Part shown: one piece after another, positions 6,875 to 15,459 of the stretch
How the letters are laid out: each line of letters opens with the position of its first letter
Position numbering within the stretch: the stretch's first letter is position 1
Notes under the pieces: model-generated
What the model saw: the letters and a program-made list of their open reading frames with translations, nothing else
Told to the model about the DNA's origin: nothing
Database searches by the model: none
Position numbers and translations under genes: made by a program
Assembly: GCA_030426005.1 (NCBI GenBank)
Contig: JAUHZM010000006.1
Coordinates: 1 to 28,469 of the forward strand
Length of the DNA stretch: 28,469 nucleotides
From: Gammaproteobacteria bacterium
GTDB taxonomy: Bacteria; Pseudomonadota; Gammaproteobacteria; Arenicellales; Arenicellaceae
Reading direction: 5' to 3'

Positions 6875-8965
6875 TTAGGCATTAACGTAATCTTCTTTGG
6901 CTCCAACCCAACGATCGATCAGTGGCTCAATATTCTGCGGCGCTTGTGCGGCCATTTGATCGGCTATGCCATCAATTTGCGGCAGCAGCGCCTGATCTCG
7001 TATCAGGTCGGCAACCTTAAAGCTAATACTACCAGTTTGTCGCGTTCCGAGCAGTTCACCTGCACCACGAATTTCCAGGTCCTTCTCTGCGATCACAAAA
7101 CCGTCGTTGGTTTCACGCAGCGTTTGCAAGCGCGCTTTGGCATGCTGACTTAATGGGTGCTGGTACAACAAGATACAGTATGACTTTTCACTGCCTCGAC
7201 CAACGCGCCCGCGTAATTGATGCAACTGCGCCAAGCCCATTCGTTCAGCATTTTCAATCACCATCAGGCTGGCTCGTGGTACATCCACACCGACCTCGAT
7301 GACCGTGGTGGCAACCAACACATCTATCTCGGCGTCACGAAACTGCGCCATCACGGTCTCTTTCTCTTTCGGCTTTAGCCGCCCATGCACCAAGCCCACG
7401 CGCAGGCCTTGTAGACGTGCGCTAAGCTCCTCAGCCGTATCGGTCGCCGCCTGTGCTTCCAGTGCATCCGACTCTTCGATCAATGGGCAAACCCAGTACA
7501 CCTGACGACCTTCTCGGCACACTTGCCGCACGCGCTCGATGACGTCGTCTCGCCGGGACGCCGCTGGCATCACCACGGTCTCCACCGGCTTGCGGCCCGG
7601 CGGCAGTTCATCAATACTCGACACGTCCAAGTCCGCATAAAAGGTCATCGCCAAGGTCCGAGGGATTGGCGTGGCGGTCATGGCAATATGGTGCGGCACG
7701 CGGTCCGCTGGCGTCTTACTTCGCAGAGCCAAACGCTGCTCGACACCAAAGCGGTGCTGCTCATCGATCACCACCAAACCTAAATTCCGATACGCCACCG
7801 CCTCTTGAATTAATGCGTGCGTGCCCACCGCCAACAACAATTCTCCACTGGCGAGCTTCTCAATGACCGCACGTTTGTCGCGCGCCGGCGTTTTGCTGGC
7901 CAACCAGCCGACCGAAATCCCCAGGGGTTCAAACCAGGTGCGTAAATTGGCGTAGTGCTGCTCCGCGAGCAACTCAGTTGGCGCCATCATCACCGCCTGC
8001 ACACCGGCACTGACGGACTGCAACATTGCCAGTGCCGCCACCACCGTTTTGCCGGAACCGACATCGCCTTGAATTAAGCGCATCGCCGGGGTATCGCTCA
8101 TCAAATCGGTTGATACCTCCGCACTGACCCGCTGTTGCGCTGCAGTGAGTGTAAAACCAAGACTTGCTAAAAAGCGCGCTTCTAAGGTTTTATCCGGCTG
8201 CATCATCGGCGCCGACTCATGTGCACGTAGTGCTCGTGAACGCCGTAAACTAAAGTGATGCGCAAGCAGCTCCTCAACGATGAGACGTTGATGCGCGGCA
8301 CTGGTTGCCTGTTGCATAGCCATCAAGTCCACACCCTTTTGCGGACGATGCAAGGCACTGAGCGCGTCCTGTAAGGTCGACGCCTGATACGCAGAGCGTA
8401 GTGAGTCTGGCAAACAGCGCGCATCGACCAATTCGGCGACTTGTTGTAACCCTTGCTGCAAAACTTGGTCGGTGATCTTACGCCATAATAACTGGCTCAC
8501 GCCCTCAGTGGTCGGATACACCGGAGTTAAGGTACTGTCGAATCCGCCCTCTGGGCGTTCCGCGGAAATTCGATACTCAGGGTGTACCATCTCATACCCC
8601 TTCGGGCCAGGACGCACCTCGCCGAAGCACTTCACCCATAGGCCGCGTCGGAAACTTTTCTCTTGTGCGCGATTAAAGTAAAACAAGCGAATGGTGAGGC
8701 TACCGGTACCATCGCTGATGCGCACCAACAAGCTGCGGCGGCGTCCAAACACCACTTGGGCTAGTTCGATTTCGCCAATCACCACGGTCGATAAAGACGG
8801 CAACAATGCGCCTAATTCGGTTACCTGAGTGCGATCTTCATAACGCAATGGCAAGTGAAACAACACGTCCTGCACCGTTCGCACATGCACGCGTGCGAGC
8901 TTGGCGGCCATCTGCGGCCCCACGCCTTTTAAGCTCGCAACTGAATCAGAAAGTGTCAGAGACAT
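6875..8965 (-). CDS. recG: ATP-dependent DNA helicase RecG
   Basis: RecG remodels stalled replication forks and Holliday junctions in the cytoplasm. The protein is about 696 residues, normal for RecG. The N-terminal wedge/OB domain includes LKGVGPQMAAKL and PLRYEDRTQV. The helicase core shows Walker A GDVGSGKT, then MMAPTELLAEQHY, DEQHRFGVEQR (DExH box), AMTATPIPRTLAM and the motif VI region QLRGRVGRG. The C-terminal KDLEIRGAGELLGTRQTG (TRG motif) is typical. The frame can be opened six bases earlier at a TTG, but the ATG at 8965 is preferred because GGA lies eight bases ahead and MSLTL matches a normal N-terminus. It is 33 bp downstream of ridA. Confidence 0.96.
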   Translation of the reverse strand: MSLTLSDSVASLKGVGPQMAAKLARVHVRTVQDVLFHLPLRYEDRTQVTELGALLPSLSTVVIGEIELAQVVFGRRRSLLVRISDGTGSLTIRLFYFNRAQEKSFRRGLWVKCFGEVRPGPKGYEMVHPEYRISAERPEGGFDSTLTPVYPTTEGVSQLLWRKITDQVLQQGLQQVAELVDARCLPDSLRSAYQASTLQDALSALHRPQKGVDLMAMQQATSAAHQRLIVEELLAHHFSLRRSRALRAHESAPMMQPDKTLEARFLASLGFTLTAAQQRVSAEVSTDLMSDTPAMRLIQGDVGSGKTVVAALAMLQSVSAGVQAVMMAPTELLAEQHYANLRTWFEPLGISVGWLASKTPARDKRAVIEKLASGELLLAVGTHALIQEAVAYRNLGLVVIDEQHRFGVEQRLALRSKTPADRVPHHIAMTATPIPRTLAMTFYADLDVSSIDELPPGRKPVETVVMPAASRRDDVIERVRQVCREGRQVYWVCPLIEESDALEAQAATDTAEELSARLQGLRVGLVHGRLKPKEKETVMAQFRDAEIDVLVATTVIEVGVDVPRASLMVIENAERMGLAQLHQLRGRVGRGSEKSYCILLYQHPLSQHAKARLQTLRETNDGFVIAEKDLEIRGAGELLGTRQTGSISFKVADLIRDQALLPQIDGIADQMAAQAPQNIEPLIDRWVGAKEDYVNA

Positions 8966-8998
8966 CGGCAAATTCCATCTAGACCGAGCCAGTCGCGG

Positions 8999-9382
8999 CT
9001 AACTCAAACACAACACCGCATCAATCTCGACCAACGCGCCTTTTGGTAGCGCCGATACCTGAACGGCTGCCCTGGCAGGATACGGTTTCTCACAGTACTC
9101 GCCCATAATGTCGTTTAGCCGACTGAAATTACCTAGATCTGTCACGTACACGGTGAGTTTGACTGCATCAGCTAAGCTCCCGCCTGCTGCCTTCGCGACA
9201 GCAGCCAAGTTCTTAAAAACCTGGTGTGTTTGCCCGTCAAAATCGTCACTAACTAGCGTCATGGACACTGGGTCGAGTGGAATCTGTCCAGACACATACA
9301 CAGTTTTATCGACCTTAACAGCCTGCGAATAAGCACCGATCGCCGCTGGTGCGTGCTCGGTTTGAATAATGGTTTTCGTCAT
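8999..9382 (-). CDS. ridA: RidA family 2-iminobutanoate/2-iminopropanoate deaminase
   Basis: RidA hydrolyses reactive enamine/imine intermediates made by PLP enzymes such as threonine dehydratase, protecting PLP-dependent enzymes. The 127-residue length is typical of the trimeric YjgF/RidA fold. Signatures are AIGAYSQAVKV near the start, VYVSGQIPLDP at about 28-38, and the C-terminal PYPARAAVQVSALPKGALVEIDAV that carries the conserved Arg and Glu of the active-site cleft. It lies between spoT (81 bp upstream) and recG, in the position where trmH is found in E. coli. RidA insertion here is common in other gammaproteobacteria (general knowledge). Confidence 0.93.
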   Translation of the reverse strand: MTKTIIQTEHAPAAIGAYSQAVKVDKTVYVSGQIPLDPVSMTLVSDDFDGQTHQVFKNLAAVAKAAGGSLADAVKLTVYVTDLGNFSRLNDIMGEYCEKPYPARAAVQVSALPKGALVEIDAVLCLS

Positions 9383-9463
9383 GTTGGCATTTTGGCACTA
9401 GGCCTGACGGAACACAACTCTAGGTGCCGTTTTGGCTAAATTGGCGAAAGTGGGCGAAGCTTC

Positions 9464-11638
9464 TTAGCCTTTATGGCGCGTTACTTTATTCACATGCCCT
9501 GACCGGTAGATGGCTTTCATGATGCGCGCTAAATGCACACGGTCTTTGACATCCACCACAAAGTCCATTTGTCGGATTGCACCAGAGCCGTCGTGCAAAT
9601 CCACGTGATTAATATTGGAGCCATTCTCTGCAATCGCCATGGCGACTTCGGCAAATGCGCCAGTCACGTGATTCAGCTTGACCTGCAACTTGGCTTGGAA
9701 GAACCGATCCAGGTTTTCGTCCCACTCAACCATCAAACAATTTTCCGGTTGCTTACGCAGCTCGGTCATATTCGGGCAGTCGGAGGTGTGCACGACCAAC
9801 CCATGCCCAGCGGTAAAGGTGCCGACAATCGAATCGCCTGGCACGGGACTGCAACAGCGGGAATAGGTCACCGGCAACCCCTCAGACCCGCGAATTACCA
9901 GCGCTTCCTGCCCCAAGACTTTGCCTTCCAGCTTGCCTTCTGACAGTTGCGCTATTTGCCGAGCGATCATGTCGGGCAAGCGCTTACCCAGGCCCACATC
10001 GATCAATAAGTCAGACCAACTCTCCAGCCCAAGTTCTTCGAGCAGCTTTTCGCGCACTGGGGCGGCAATTTTACGGCGGCCGAACAGACGCTGCTTGGTC
10101 GCGCCCGCCAACAAGCGTTTACCGAGCTTGAGCGCATCCTCTTTGGTTTGCTGCTTTAGGTAATTCCGAATGTGCGTGCGTGCTTTGGCGGTCACCGCGT
10201 AGTTAAGCCACGCCGTCGTTGGCCAAGAACTTTTTGAAGTAATAATTTCCACACTGTCGCCGTTGTTTAACAGTGTCGGCAACGAGGCTAACGCGCGGTT
10301 GATGCGTGCGCCCGTGCAATGCGTGCCCACATCGGTATGCACCGCGTACGCAAAATCTAATGCGGTGGAGCCCCGCGGCATTTTTTTGATATCGCCTTTG
10401 GGTGTAAATACATACACTTCATCCGGATACAAATCGGTTTTTAGGTGCTCCAAAAACTCAACGGCATTGCCAGTTTGATGTGCCGGATCGAGCAAATCGA
10501 GCAACCATTGTCGTGCCAAATGGTTTGAGCTATCGGGTTGGCTGTCGTCTGATTTATAAATCCAATGCGCAGCAACGCCAGCTTCGGCAATGTGATCCAT
10601 TTCCTTGGTGCGAATCTGCACCTCGATATTATCGCCCAGCGGGCCAAACACCACGGTGTGCAGACTTTGGTAACCATTGGCTTTGGGAATCGCCACGTAA
10701 TCGGCAAAGCGACCAGGGATCGGTTTATAGGCATTGTGCACAATACCCAGCACACGATAGCACTCATCGACCGAGTTCACGATAATTCTGAAGCCGTAGA
10801 TGTCATGCAGCTCCTCAAAAGAGCGGCGTTTTTTGATCATCTTTTTATAGATGCTGAACACCGTTTTGCGCCGACCTTTGATCGAAAAATCAACCAGGTT
10901 GGCATTTTCAAGTGTGTCGTGAAGCGACTTCTTCAACTTCTCAACAATCAGTTTACGGTTCCCTTCGCGTTGCTCAATCGCTTTACTGATGGCCGCATGA
11001 CGCTTGGGGTACATGTACAGAAAGCACAAATCCTGCAACTCGCGCGCCCAGTGATACAAACCCAGGCGTTCCGCGATTGGCGCATAGATTTCCAGCGTTT
11101 GCTTGGAAATACGTTTTTGCTTGGTGGCCTCCATGCTTTCCAAGGTACGCATATTGTGCAGGCGATCTGCTAACTTGATGATCATAACGCGCACGTCTTC
11201 AGACATGGCCATGAGCATTTTGCGAAAGTTTTCCGCTTCAGCCTGCTCGCGCGTATCAAATTGGATTTGACCAATTTTACTCACGCCGTCCACCAACAGC
11301 GCCACATCTTCACCAAAACGCTTGATGATCTCAGATTTGGTTGCCGGTGTGTCTTCAATAACGTCGTGCAACAAGGCCGCGATTAGCGTGCGCGAGTCCA
11401 TTTGCAACTCTGCCAGAGTATCGGCGACTTCGATCGGGTGGTGAATATAGTGCTCGCCAGATTTACGCACCTGTCCGCGGTGCGCCTGCTCAGCGAATAA
11501 AAAGGCCTGATAAATCTCGTCCAGCGCTTCCTGCGGCAAATAGGCGGCGAGCTTACCCTTACAGAGGGTTCGAATGGCTTTTTCGGGAGACGGCGAGAAG
11601 AACCGTCGTCTGGAAATGGTCGGAGAACCGTTGATCAT
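9464..11638 (-). CDS. spoT: Bifunctional (p)ppGpp synthetase/hydrolase SpoT
   Basis: SpoT makes and degrades the stringent-response alarmone (p)ppGpp. The 724-residue protein has the full order. The HD hydrolase domain has HH at residues 66-67 and HD at 91-92 in ALLHDVIEDT. The synthetase domain spans about 250-370 (GRRKTVFSIYKKM, DIYGFRIIV, YVAIPKANGYQSLHT, EVQIRT). The TGS domain at about 403-465 starts DEVYVFTPKGDIKKMPRGST. A Cys-rich conserved segment (TYSRCCSPVPGD) and a C-terminal ACT domain at about 655-724 follow. The intact HD motif argues for SpoT rather than RelA. The RxKD charge motif of the synthetase reads RFAD at 310-313; see findings. The N-terminus is about 20 residues longer than E. 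coli SpoT. It lies 58 bp downstream of rpoZ. Confidence 0.96.
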   Translation of the reverse strand: MINGSPTISRRRFFSPSPEKAIRTLCKGKLAAYLPQEALDEIYQAFLFAEQAHRGQVRKSGEHYIHHPIEVADTLAELQMDSRTLIAALLHDVIEDTPATKSEIIKRFGEDVALLVDGVSKIGQIQFDTREQAEAENFRKMLMAMSEDVRVMIIKLADRLHNMRTLESMEATKQKRISKQTLEIYAPIAERLGLYHWARELQDLCFLYMYPKRHAAISKAIEQREGNRKLIVEKLKKSLHDTLENANLVDFSIKGRRKTVFSIYKKMIKKRRSFEELHDIYGFRIIVNSVDECYRVLGIVHNAYKPIPGRFADYVAIPKANGYQSLHTVVFGPLGDNIEVQIRTKEMDHIAEAGVAAHWIYKSDDSQPDSSNHLARQWLLDLLDPAHQTGNAVEFLEHLKTDLYPDEVYVFTPKGDIKKMPRGSTALDFAYAVHTDVGTHCTGARINRALASLPTLLNNGDSVEIITSKSSWPTTAWLNYAVTAKARTHIRNYLKQQTKEDALKLGKRLLAGATKQRLFGRRKIAAPVREKLLEELGLESWSDLLIDVGLGKRLPDMIARQIAQLSEGKLEGKVLGQEALVIRGSEGLPVTYSRCCSPVPGDSIVGTFTAGHGLVVHTSDCPNMTELRKQPENCLMVEWDENLDRFFQAKLQVKLNHVTGAFAEVAMAIAENGSNINHVDLHDGSGAIRQMDFVVDVKDRVHLARIMKAIYRSGHVNKVTRHKG

Positions 11639-11696
11639 AAACCGAGGCCGCCGGCGTTAACACTGCTGACGGCCTGATAGTCTTGTCGAACTGCGC

Positions 11697-12008
11697 TTAT
11701 TCAGACGCGCCGGCCAACTCCGCTTGCAATGCTGCGGTCAAGGCATCCAGTTCTGCTGGACCTTCTTCTTTGGCTTCTTCTTCCACAAACTCCAACACTT
11801 CTTCTTCGATCACGTCGTCAAGAATGTCACGCGTGATGTGGCCCTCTGCGATTTCACGCAGCGCAATCACGGTTGGTTTGTCGTTTTCTTCTTCCACAAA
11901 CGGTTCCGCGCCCAAGGAAATTTGACGCGCACGTTTGGTTGCTACCAACACCAGCTGGAAGCGGTTATCAACATTATTTAAGCAATCTTCGACCGTTACA
12001 CGAGCCAT
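11697..12008 (-). CDS. rpoZ: DNA-directed RNA polymerase omega subunit
   Basis: Omega assists beta' folding and assembly of RNA polymerase. The 103-residue protein begins MARVTVEDCLNNVDNRFQLV and continues VATKRARQISLG, the diagnostic conserved part. After IALREIAEGHI the tail is strongly acidic (DDVIEEEVLEFVEEEAKEEG) and about 12 residues longer than in E. coli. The start is supported by GGAG six bases before the ATG. It sits between gmk and spoT, the conserved arrangement. The tail is well away from the core-binding region, so normal function is expected. Confidence 0.96.
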   Translation of the reverse strand: MARVTVEDCLNNVDNRFQLVLVATKRARQISLGAEPFVEEENDKPTVIALREIAEGHITRDILDDVIEEEVLEFVEEEAKEEGPAELDALTAALQAELAGASE

Positions 12009-12109
12009 GGTTTACTCCATACAATCATCTGTCATGCTCATCACAGCAGAATCAGGATGAGCTGGTTTGACCTGCGAGCAGAGCGCTCCGCAAGGTCGGT
12101 TATCTGATC

Positions 12110-12147
12110 TCAAACTGCGCTGATTCCATTAAAGGCTAGCAGTTTGA
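12110..12147. repeat. Inverted repeat in the gmk-rpoZ spacer
   Basis: Perfect 9-bp arms TCAAACTGC (12110-12118) and GCAGTTTGA (12139-12147) are separated by 20 bases, within the 157-bp gap between gmk and rpoZ. No T-run follows on the minus strand. A second imperfect hairpin GACCTGCG/CGCAAGGTC lies at about 12068-12097. Together they could attenuate or process the gmk-rpoZ transcript; function unknown. Confidence 0.4.
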
Positions 12148-12165
12148 ATTGGTAGGCGACCAGGC

Positions 12166-12777
12166 CTAGTTCGCGGAATCCGCGAGCAATTGGTCTAAAT
12201 CCACCGCAAGGGGTCGGATTCTATCACTTTCGCCAGCCAGTATCAGCGTTAAATCATTCAAAGCCTGATTAAAATCGTCGTTCATAACGATAAAATCGGC
12301 TTCGCGGCAATGCTGCATCTCGTCTAAAGCCTGTCGCATACGACTCTGAATTACGTCCTCAGAATCACTGCCACGACTACGCAGGCGACGCTCCAGCTCT
12401 TCCACCGACGGCGGGAGGATCGAGATACTCACAGCCTCCGGCATTTGCGCACGCACCAAGCGAGCACCTTGCCAATCAATATCCAGCAGAACATGAGTCT
12501 CTTCGTCGAGCATAGTTTGTACTGCATGCCGCGATGTACCGTAATAATTCCCGTACACCTCAGCGTATTCAAGAAAGACGCCCTCGTCGGCCATCTTCAA
12601 GAATTCACTTTGCGTGACAAAATAATAATCCACGCCTTCCGTTTCACTTGAGCGGCGCAAACGAGTGGTGTGCGAGACCGACATCCGGGCATTGCCGGTA
12701 TTGGCGATCAAGGCACGCGCTAAGCTGGTTTTTCCAGCACCGGAGGGCGCCGAGATAATAAAGAGTTTGCCAGTCAC
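12166..12777 (-). CDS. gmk: Guanylate kinase
   Basis: Gmk phosphorylates GMP to GDP using ATP, in the cytosol. The 203-residue protein is the usual length. The P-loop is APSGAGKTSL at about residues 10-19. The GMP-binding region shows SVSHTTRLRRSSETEGVDYYFV and FLEYAEVYGNYYGTSR, followed by VLLDIDWQGARLVR (Walker B-like) and ILPPSVEELERRLRSRGSDS of the lid. The start is a GTG with no evident Shine-Dalgarno; the frame upstream meets a TAG without an ATG, so GTG is the best choice. A possible -10 (TAGAAT on the minus strand, 12826-12831) lies about 50 bp upstream with a weak -35. yicC, often next to gmk, is absent. Confidence 0.95.
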   Translation of the reverse strand: MTGKLFIISAPSGAGKTSLARALIANTGNARMSVSHTTRLRRSSETEGVDYYFVTQSEFLKMADEGVFLEYAEVYGNYYGTSRHAVQTMLDEETHVLLDIDWQGARLVRAQMPEAVSISILPPSVEELERRLRSRGSDSEDVIQSRMRQALDEMQHCREADFIVMNDDFNQALNDLTLILAGESDRIRPLAVDLDQLLADSAN

Positions 12778-12900
12778 AGGAACGAGTTGGGTCGTGGATT
12801 GTGTTGTTTCGAGTTTCGCAGGCGTATTCTACTCGAAACCACCGGTACGAATAAAGTGAACTCAGCAGGTAGTCAGCTTTCCGTCTGCGCCTGCATCAAC

Positions 12901-14352
12901 TTAAACCTCTGGCAACGCACATAAACGACCTAAGGTTGCAAACGCGGCATCGACTTCGTCTGACCAGGGCAGACCGTAACTCACACGCACACAGCGCTTA
13001 TAGCGATTACTGACCGAAAACAAAATGCCGGGCGTGATCGCGATATCATGCTCCAAGGCTAGCTGAAACAAGCGTCCGGAGTCTTTACCGGGTGGTAACT
13101 CAAGCCACAGGACACCGCCGCCTAACGGGTCCGTAACCCGAGTTTCGGAGGGAAAGTGCTGTTTGACCAAGGCCACCGCGCGATCCTTGTTGGCGCGCAA
13201 TACACGGCGCAAATTCTGCATGGCGCGGTCATAGTCACCGCTGGCCACGAATTCGGATAGTGTCCATTGATTGAGCAGCGAGGACGAACACGACATCGCC
13301 CGTTTGAGACGACGCGCGTGATCTAGGTATTTGTTCGACACCAGCCAGCCCACTCGATACCCTGGTGCGGCGGTTTTAGAAAACGAAGCACAGGTGATGA
13401 CCAGGCCTTTACGCGAATACACCTGAGCTGGTGTGCCGCGCGCCTCAGTAAAATATAGATCACCGTAAACGTCGTCCTCAACCAGCGGAATATCGCGCGA
13501 CTCTAACAGCGCCACCAACTGCGCCCGACGCTCGTCGGGCATAAATGATCCGAGCGGATTACTGATCGAGGTCGAAAACACACAAGCCTTAACCGGGTGC
13601 GCATCCAGCGCGGTACGTAAGTCGTCCAGCCACAGTCCATCGTCTGGGCACAGCGGTATTTCCAAGGCCATCATGCCCAAGCTTTCAATCAACTCCAAGA
13701 CGCCAAAATACACCGGTGACTCAACCGCAATCACATCACCGCGATCCGCCACACATTGCAGTGCGATCGCCAACGCCTCTTGCGCACCGTTGGTAATCAA
13801 CACTTCATCGGGACTCACTTGTAAGCCTTGATCCAGGTACCGCAACGCTAACTGGCGTTTAAGCGCGGGAAAGCCATCCATAGGACAATAATTCAAGGAG
13901 TTGGCGCCAGACTTAGCCAATACTTGGCGCATGATCCGTGCCAGCGCCTTGTCAGACGGAAATGCCGCGGTCGGATTAGCCACACCCAGCGGTACTTTAC
14001 CGGGTTGATTAAGCGCCCCGAAAACGGATTCAAACACGTCTTCAATCAGGTTTTGACGTTTAACCGGCATCGGTTTACGTGCCAATCGGGCGCGTTTGGG
14101 CTGCGCTGCGGTAGGCTCTACTCGCAGAAAGTAACCCGACTTCGGACGCGCTTCGATCACATCCAGTCTTTCCAGCTCCACATACGCTTGACGAACCGTG
14201 GGAATACTCACCGACAGCTTACGACTCAGGGCTCGCAAGGACGGCAGCCGATCACCTGGGCGCAGCGTCCCGCTGGCCTGCATTTCTCGAATAATGGCAA
14301 TCACCTGCTGGTAAAGAAATTCGGTATTTTCACGCTGAATCGCAATGGACAT
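12901..14352 (-). CDS. MocR-type GntR/aminotransferase-fold transcriptional regulator
   Basis: MocR regulators join a winged-helix GntR domain to a PLP-binding type-I aminotransferase fold and use PLP or an amino compound as effector. The GntR domain occupies about residues 8-75 (LRPGDRLPSLRALSRKLSVS, IPTVRQAYVELERLDVIEAR). The aminotransferase domain shows LNYCPMDGFPALKRQLA, TNGAQEALAI, VEDDVYGDLYF and the PLP-lysine segment SFSKTAAPGYRVGW (Lys about 326). The frame opens at a TTG at 14364, but TTGGAG there is better read as the ribosome site: GGAG lies six bases ahead of the ATG at 14352 (another ATG is at 14355), giving 483 residues. It is divergent from a DMT exporter gene, the standard MocR arrangement, and probably controls it and itself. 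Confidence 0.92.
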   Translation of the reverse strand: MSIAIQRENTEFLYQQVIAIIREMQASGTLRPGDRLPSLRALSRKLSVSIPTVRQAYVELERLDVIEARPKSGYFLRVEPTAAQPKRARLARKPMPVKRQNLIEDVFESVFGALNQPGKVPLGVANPTAAFPSDKALARIMRQVLAKSGANSLNYCPMDGFPALKRQLALRYLDQGLQVSPDEVLITNGAQEALAIALQCVADRGDVIAVESPVYFGVLELIESLGMMALEIPLCPDDGLWLDDLRTALDAHPVKACVFSTSISNPLGSFMPDERRAQLVALLESRDIPLVEDDVYGDLYFTEARGTPAQVYSRKGLVITCASFSKTAAPGYRVGWLVSNKYLDHARRLKRAMSCSSSLLNQWTLSEFVASGDYDRAMQNLRRVLRANKDRAVALVKQHFPSETRVTDPLGGGVLWLELPPGKDSGRLFQLALEHDIAITPGILFSVSNRYKRCVRVSYGLPWSDEVDAAFATLGRLCALPEV

Positions 14353-14362
14353 CATGCACTCC

Positions 14363-14395
14363 AATCTGTACAGGTTCGATTTTAAGCAATCTGTA
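14363..14395. promoter_or_regulatory. Direct repeat, candidate MocR operator
   Basis: AATCTGTA occurs at 14363-14370 and again at 14388-14395 in the same orientation, 25 bp apart. MocR-family regulators often bind direct repeats in the intergenic region with their divergent target (family knowledge). The first copy abuts the ribosome site of the mocR-like gene, which fits autorepression. A TAAACT at about 14420 could be the -10 of the exporter gene, placing the second copy near -35. Confidence 0.5.
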
Positions 14396-14529
14396 TCTGT
14401 TATGGTTTCCGTCAGAGTCTAAACTAGTTGCAATGCAAAAGCGAAGTAAGCAGGGAGATCGCATGACTCCTTGCGGCATCGCGCTTACGCACACGCTCAA
14501 TTAACCAAGGACCACCGACAGGCAGAGCC

Positions 14530-15432
14530 ATGAAAAATGCTGTTCTTTACATTCTCACCGTGCTGATCTGGGGCTCGACCTGGCTCGCAATCGAATTTCA
14601 ATTGGGCGAAATCCATGTGATTACCTCGGTGGCATACCGTTTCGCCATTGCTGCGGTATTGATGTGGTTGTTTTGTTGGTGGCGCGGCATTTCCTTGCGC
14701 TACTCTCTGCGCAATCATGGGTTCATGTTATTGCTGGCCTTATTTAACTTCAGCCTCAATTACGCGATCATCTACAGTAGTCAGGTTTATCTCAGCTCGG
14801 CCATGACCTCGGTGGCGTTTTCGACCATGTTGATGATGAACATCGTCAATACGCGCCTGTTTTTCGGCAGCAAAATTAGTCCTCGAGTCTACCTTGGCGC
14901 AGTGTTTGGTATTGGTGGCATTCTGACCCTGTTCTGGGAAGACCTGCACCTGCATCAAAGCGACAATCAATTAATCGGTTTAAGTCTGGTGCTGCTGGCC
15001 GCACTGACCGCCTCGATTGGCAATATGGTCAGCGTACGCAATTCGCGCGCTGGAATGAACGTGTTTGCCGTGAATGCTTGGGGCATGTTGTACGGCGCAT
15101 TGATGCTGATACTGGTGGTGGCTATTAGCGATGTTGAGTTCGCTTTCTCACTGCAACCCGCGTATGTGATTTCCTTGCTGTATCTCTCCGTATTTGGCAC
15201 CGTAATCGCGTTTGCCACGTACTATTTATTGTTAAACAGCATGGGGCCCGAGAAAGCCAGTTACTCGATTGTGTTGTTTCCAGTGGTTGCGGTGGTACTG
15301 AGCAGTCTGTTCGAAGGCTTCGCTTGGACTGGCTACACCATCCTTGGGTTTGCCTTGGTTCTGATTGGCAACGCCATCGTGCTCACACCCGTGGATCGAC
15401 TGCGTCGTGGTTTCACTAAAGCCACCGCCTAA
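14530..15432 (+). CDS. EamA/DMT-family transporter
   Basis: The 300-residue protein is a ten-helix drug/metabolite-transporter-type carrier in two EamA repeats. The first opens with VLYILTVLIWGSTWLAIEFQ, where WGSTW/F is the hallmark. It continues through RFAIAAVLMWLFCWW and SLNYAIIYSSQVYLSSAMTSV. The second repeat includes LTASIGNMVSVRNSR, VFGTVIAFATYYLLL and PEKASYSIVLFPVVAVVLSSLFEGF. DMT exporters of this type expel amino acids or other small metabolites; the substrate is not readable here. The divergent MocR-type gene suggests induction by an amino-acid-like or PLP-related ligand. The stop codon sits in the loop of a hairpin. Confidence 0.9.
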   Translation: MKNAVLYILTVLIWGSTWLAIEFQLGEIHVITSVAYRFAIAAVLMWLFCWWRGISLRYSLRNHGFMLLLALFNFSLNYAIIYSSQVYLSSAMTSVAFSTMLMMNIVNTRLFFGSKISPRVYLGAVFGIGGILTLFWEDLHLHQSDNQLIGLSLVLLAALTASIGNMVSVRNSRAGMNVFAVNAWGMLYGALMLILVVAISDVEFAFSLQPAYVISLLYLSVFGTVIAFATYYLLLNSMGPEKASYSIVLFPVVAVVLSSLFEGFAWTGYTILGFALVLIGNAIVLTPVDRLRRGFTKATA

Positions 15433-15440
15433 ACGGTGGC
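15421..15440. terminator. Possible bidirectional hairpin terminator
   Basis: Perfect arms GCCACCG (15421-15427) and CGGTGGC (15434-15440) flank a six-base loop that contains the exporter stop codon. It sits in the 27-bp gap between convergent genes. T-runs are short on both sides (CTTAGTTCATTT on plus, TTTAG on minus), so termination efficiency is uncertain. Confidence 0.45.
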
Positions 15441-15459
15441 CTTAGTTCATTTAACTACA

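Noticed and set aside
6395..7153. Open plus-strand frame of 252 codons across ubiA and the end of recG
   Set aside because: It is antisense to two clearly conserved genes and has low-complexity composition with no domain.
10565..11173. Open plus-strand frame of 202 codons inside spoT
   Set aside because: It is antisense to conserved SpoT domains and has no independent support.
14497..14718. 73-codon minus-strand frame at the exporter start
   Set aside because: It is antisense to the EamA gene with no ribosome site or domain.
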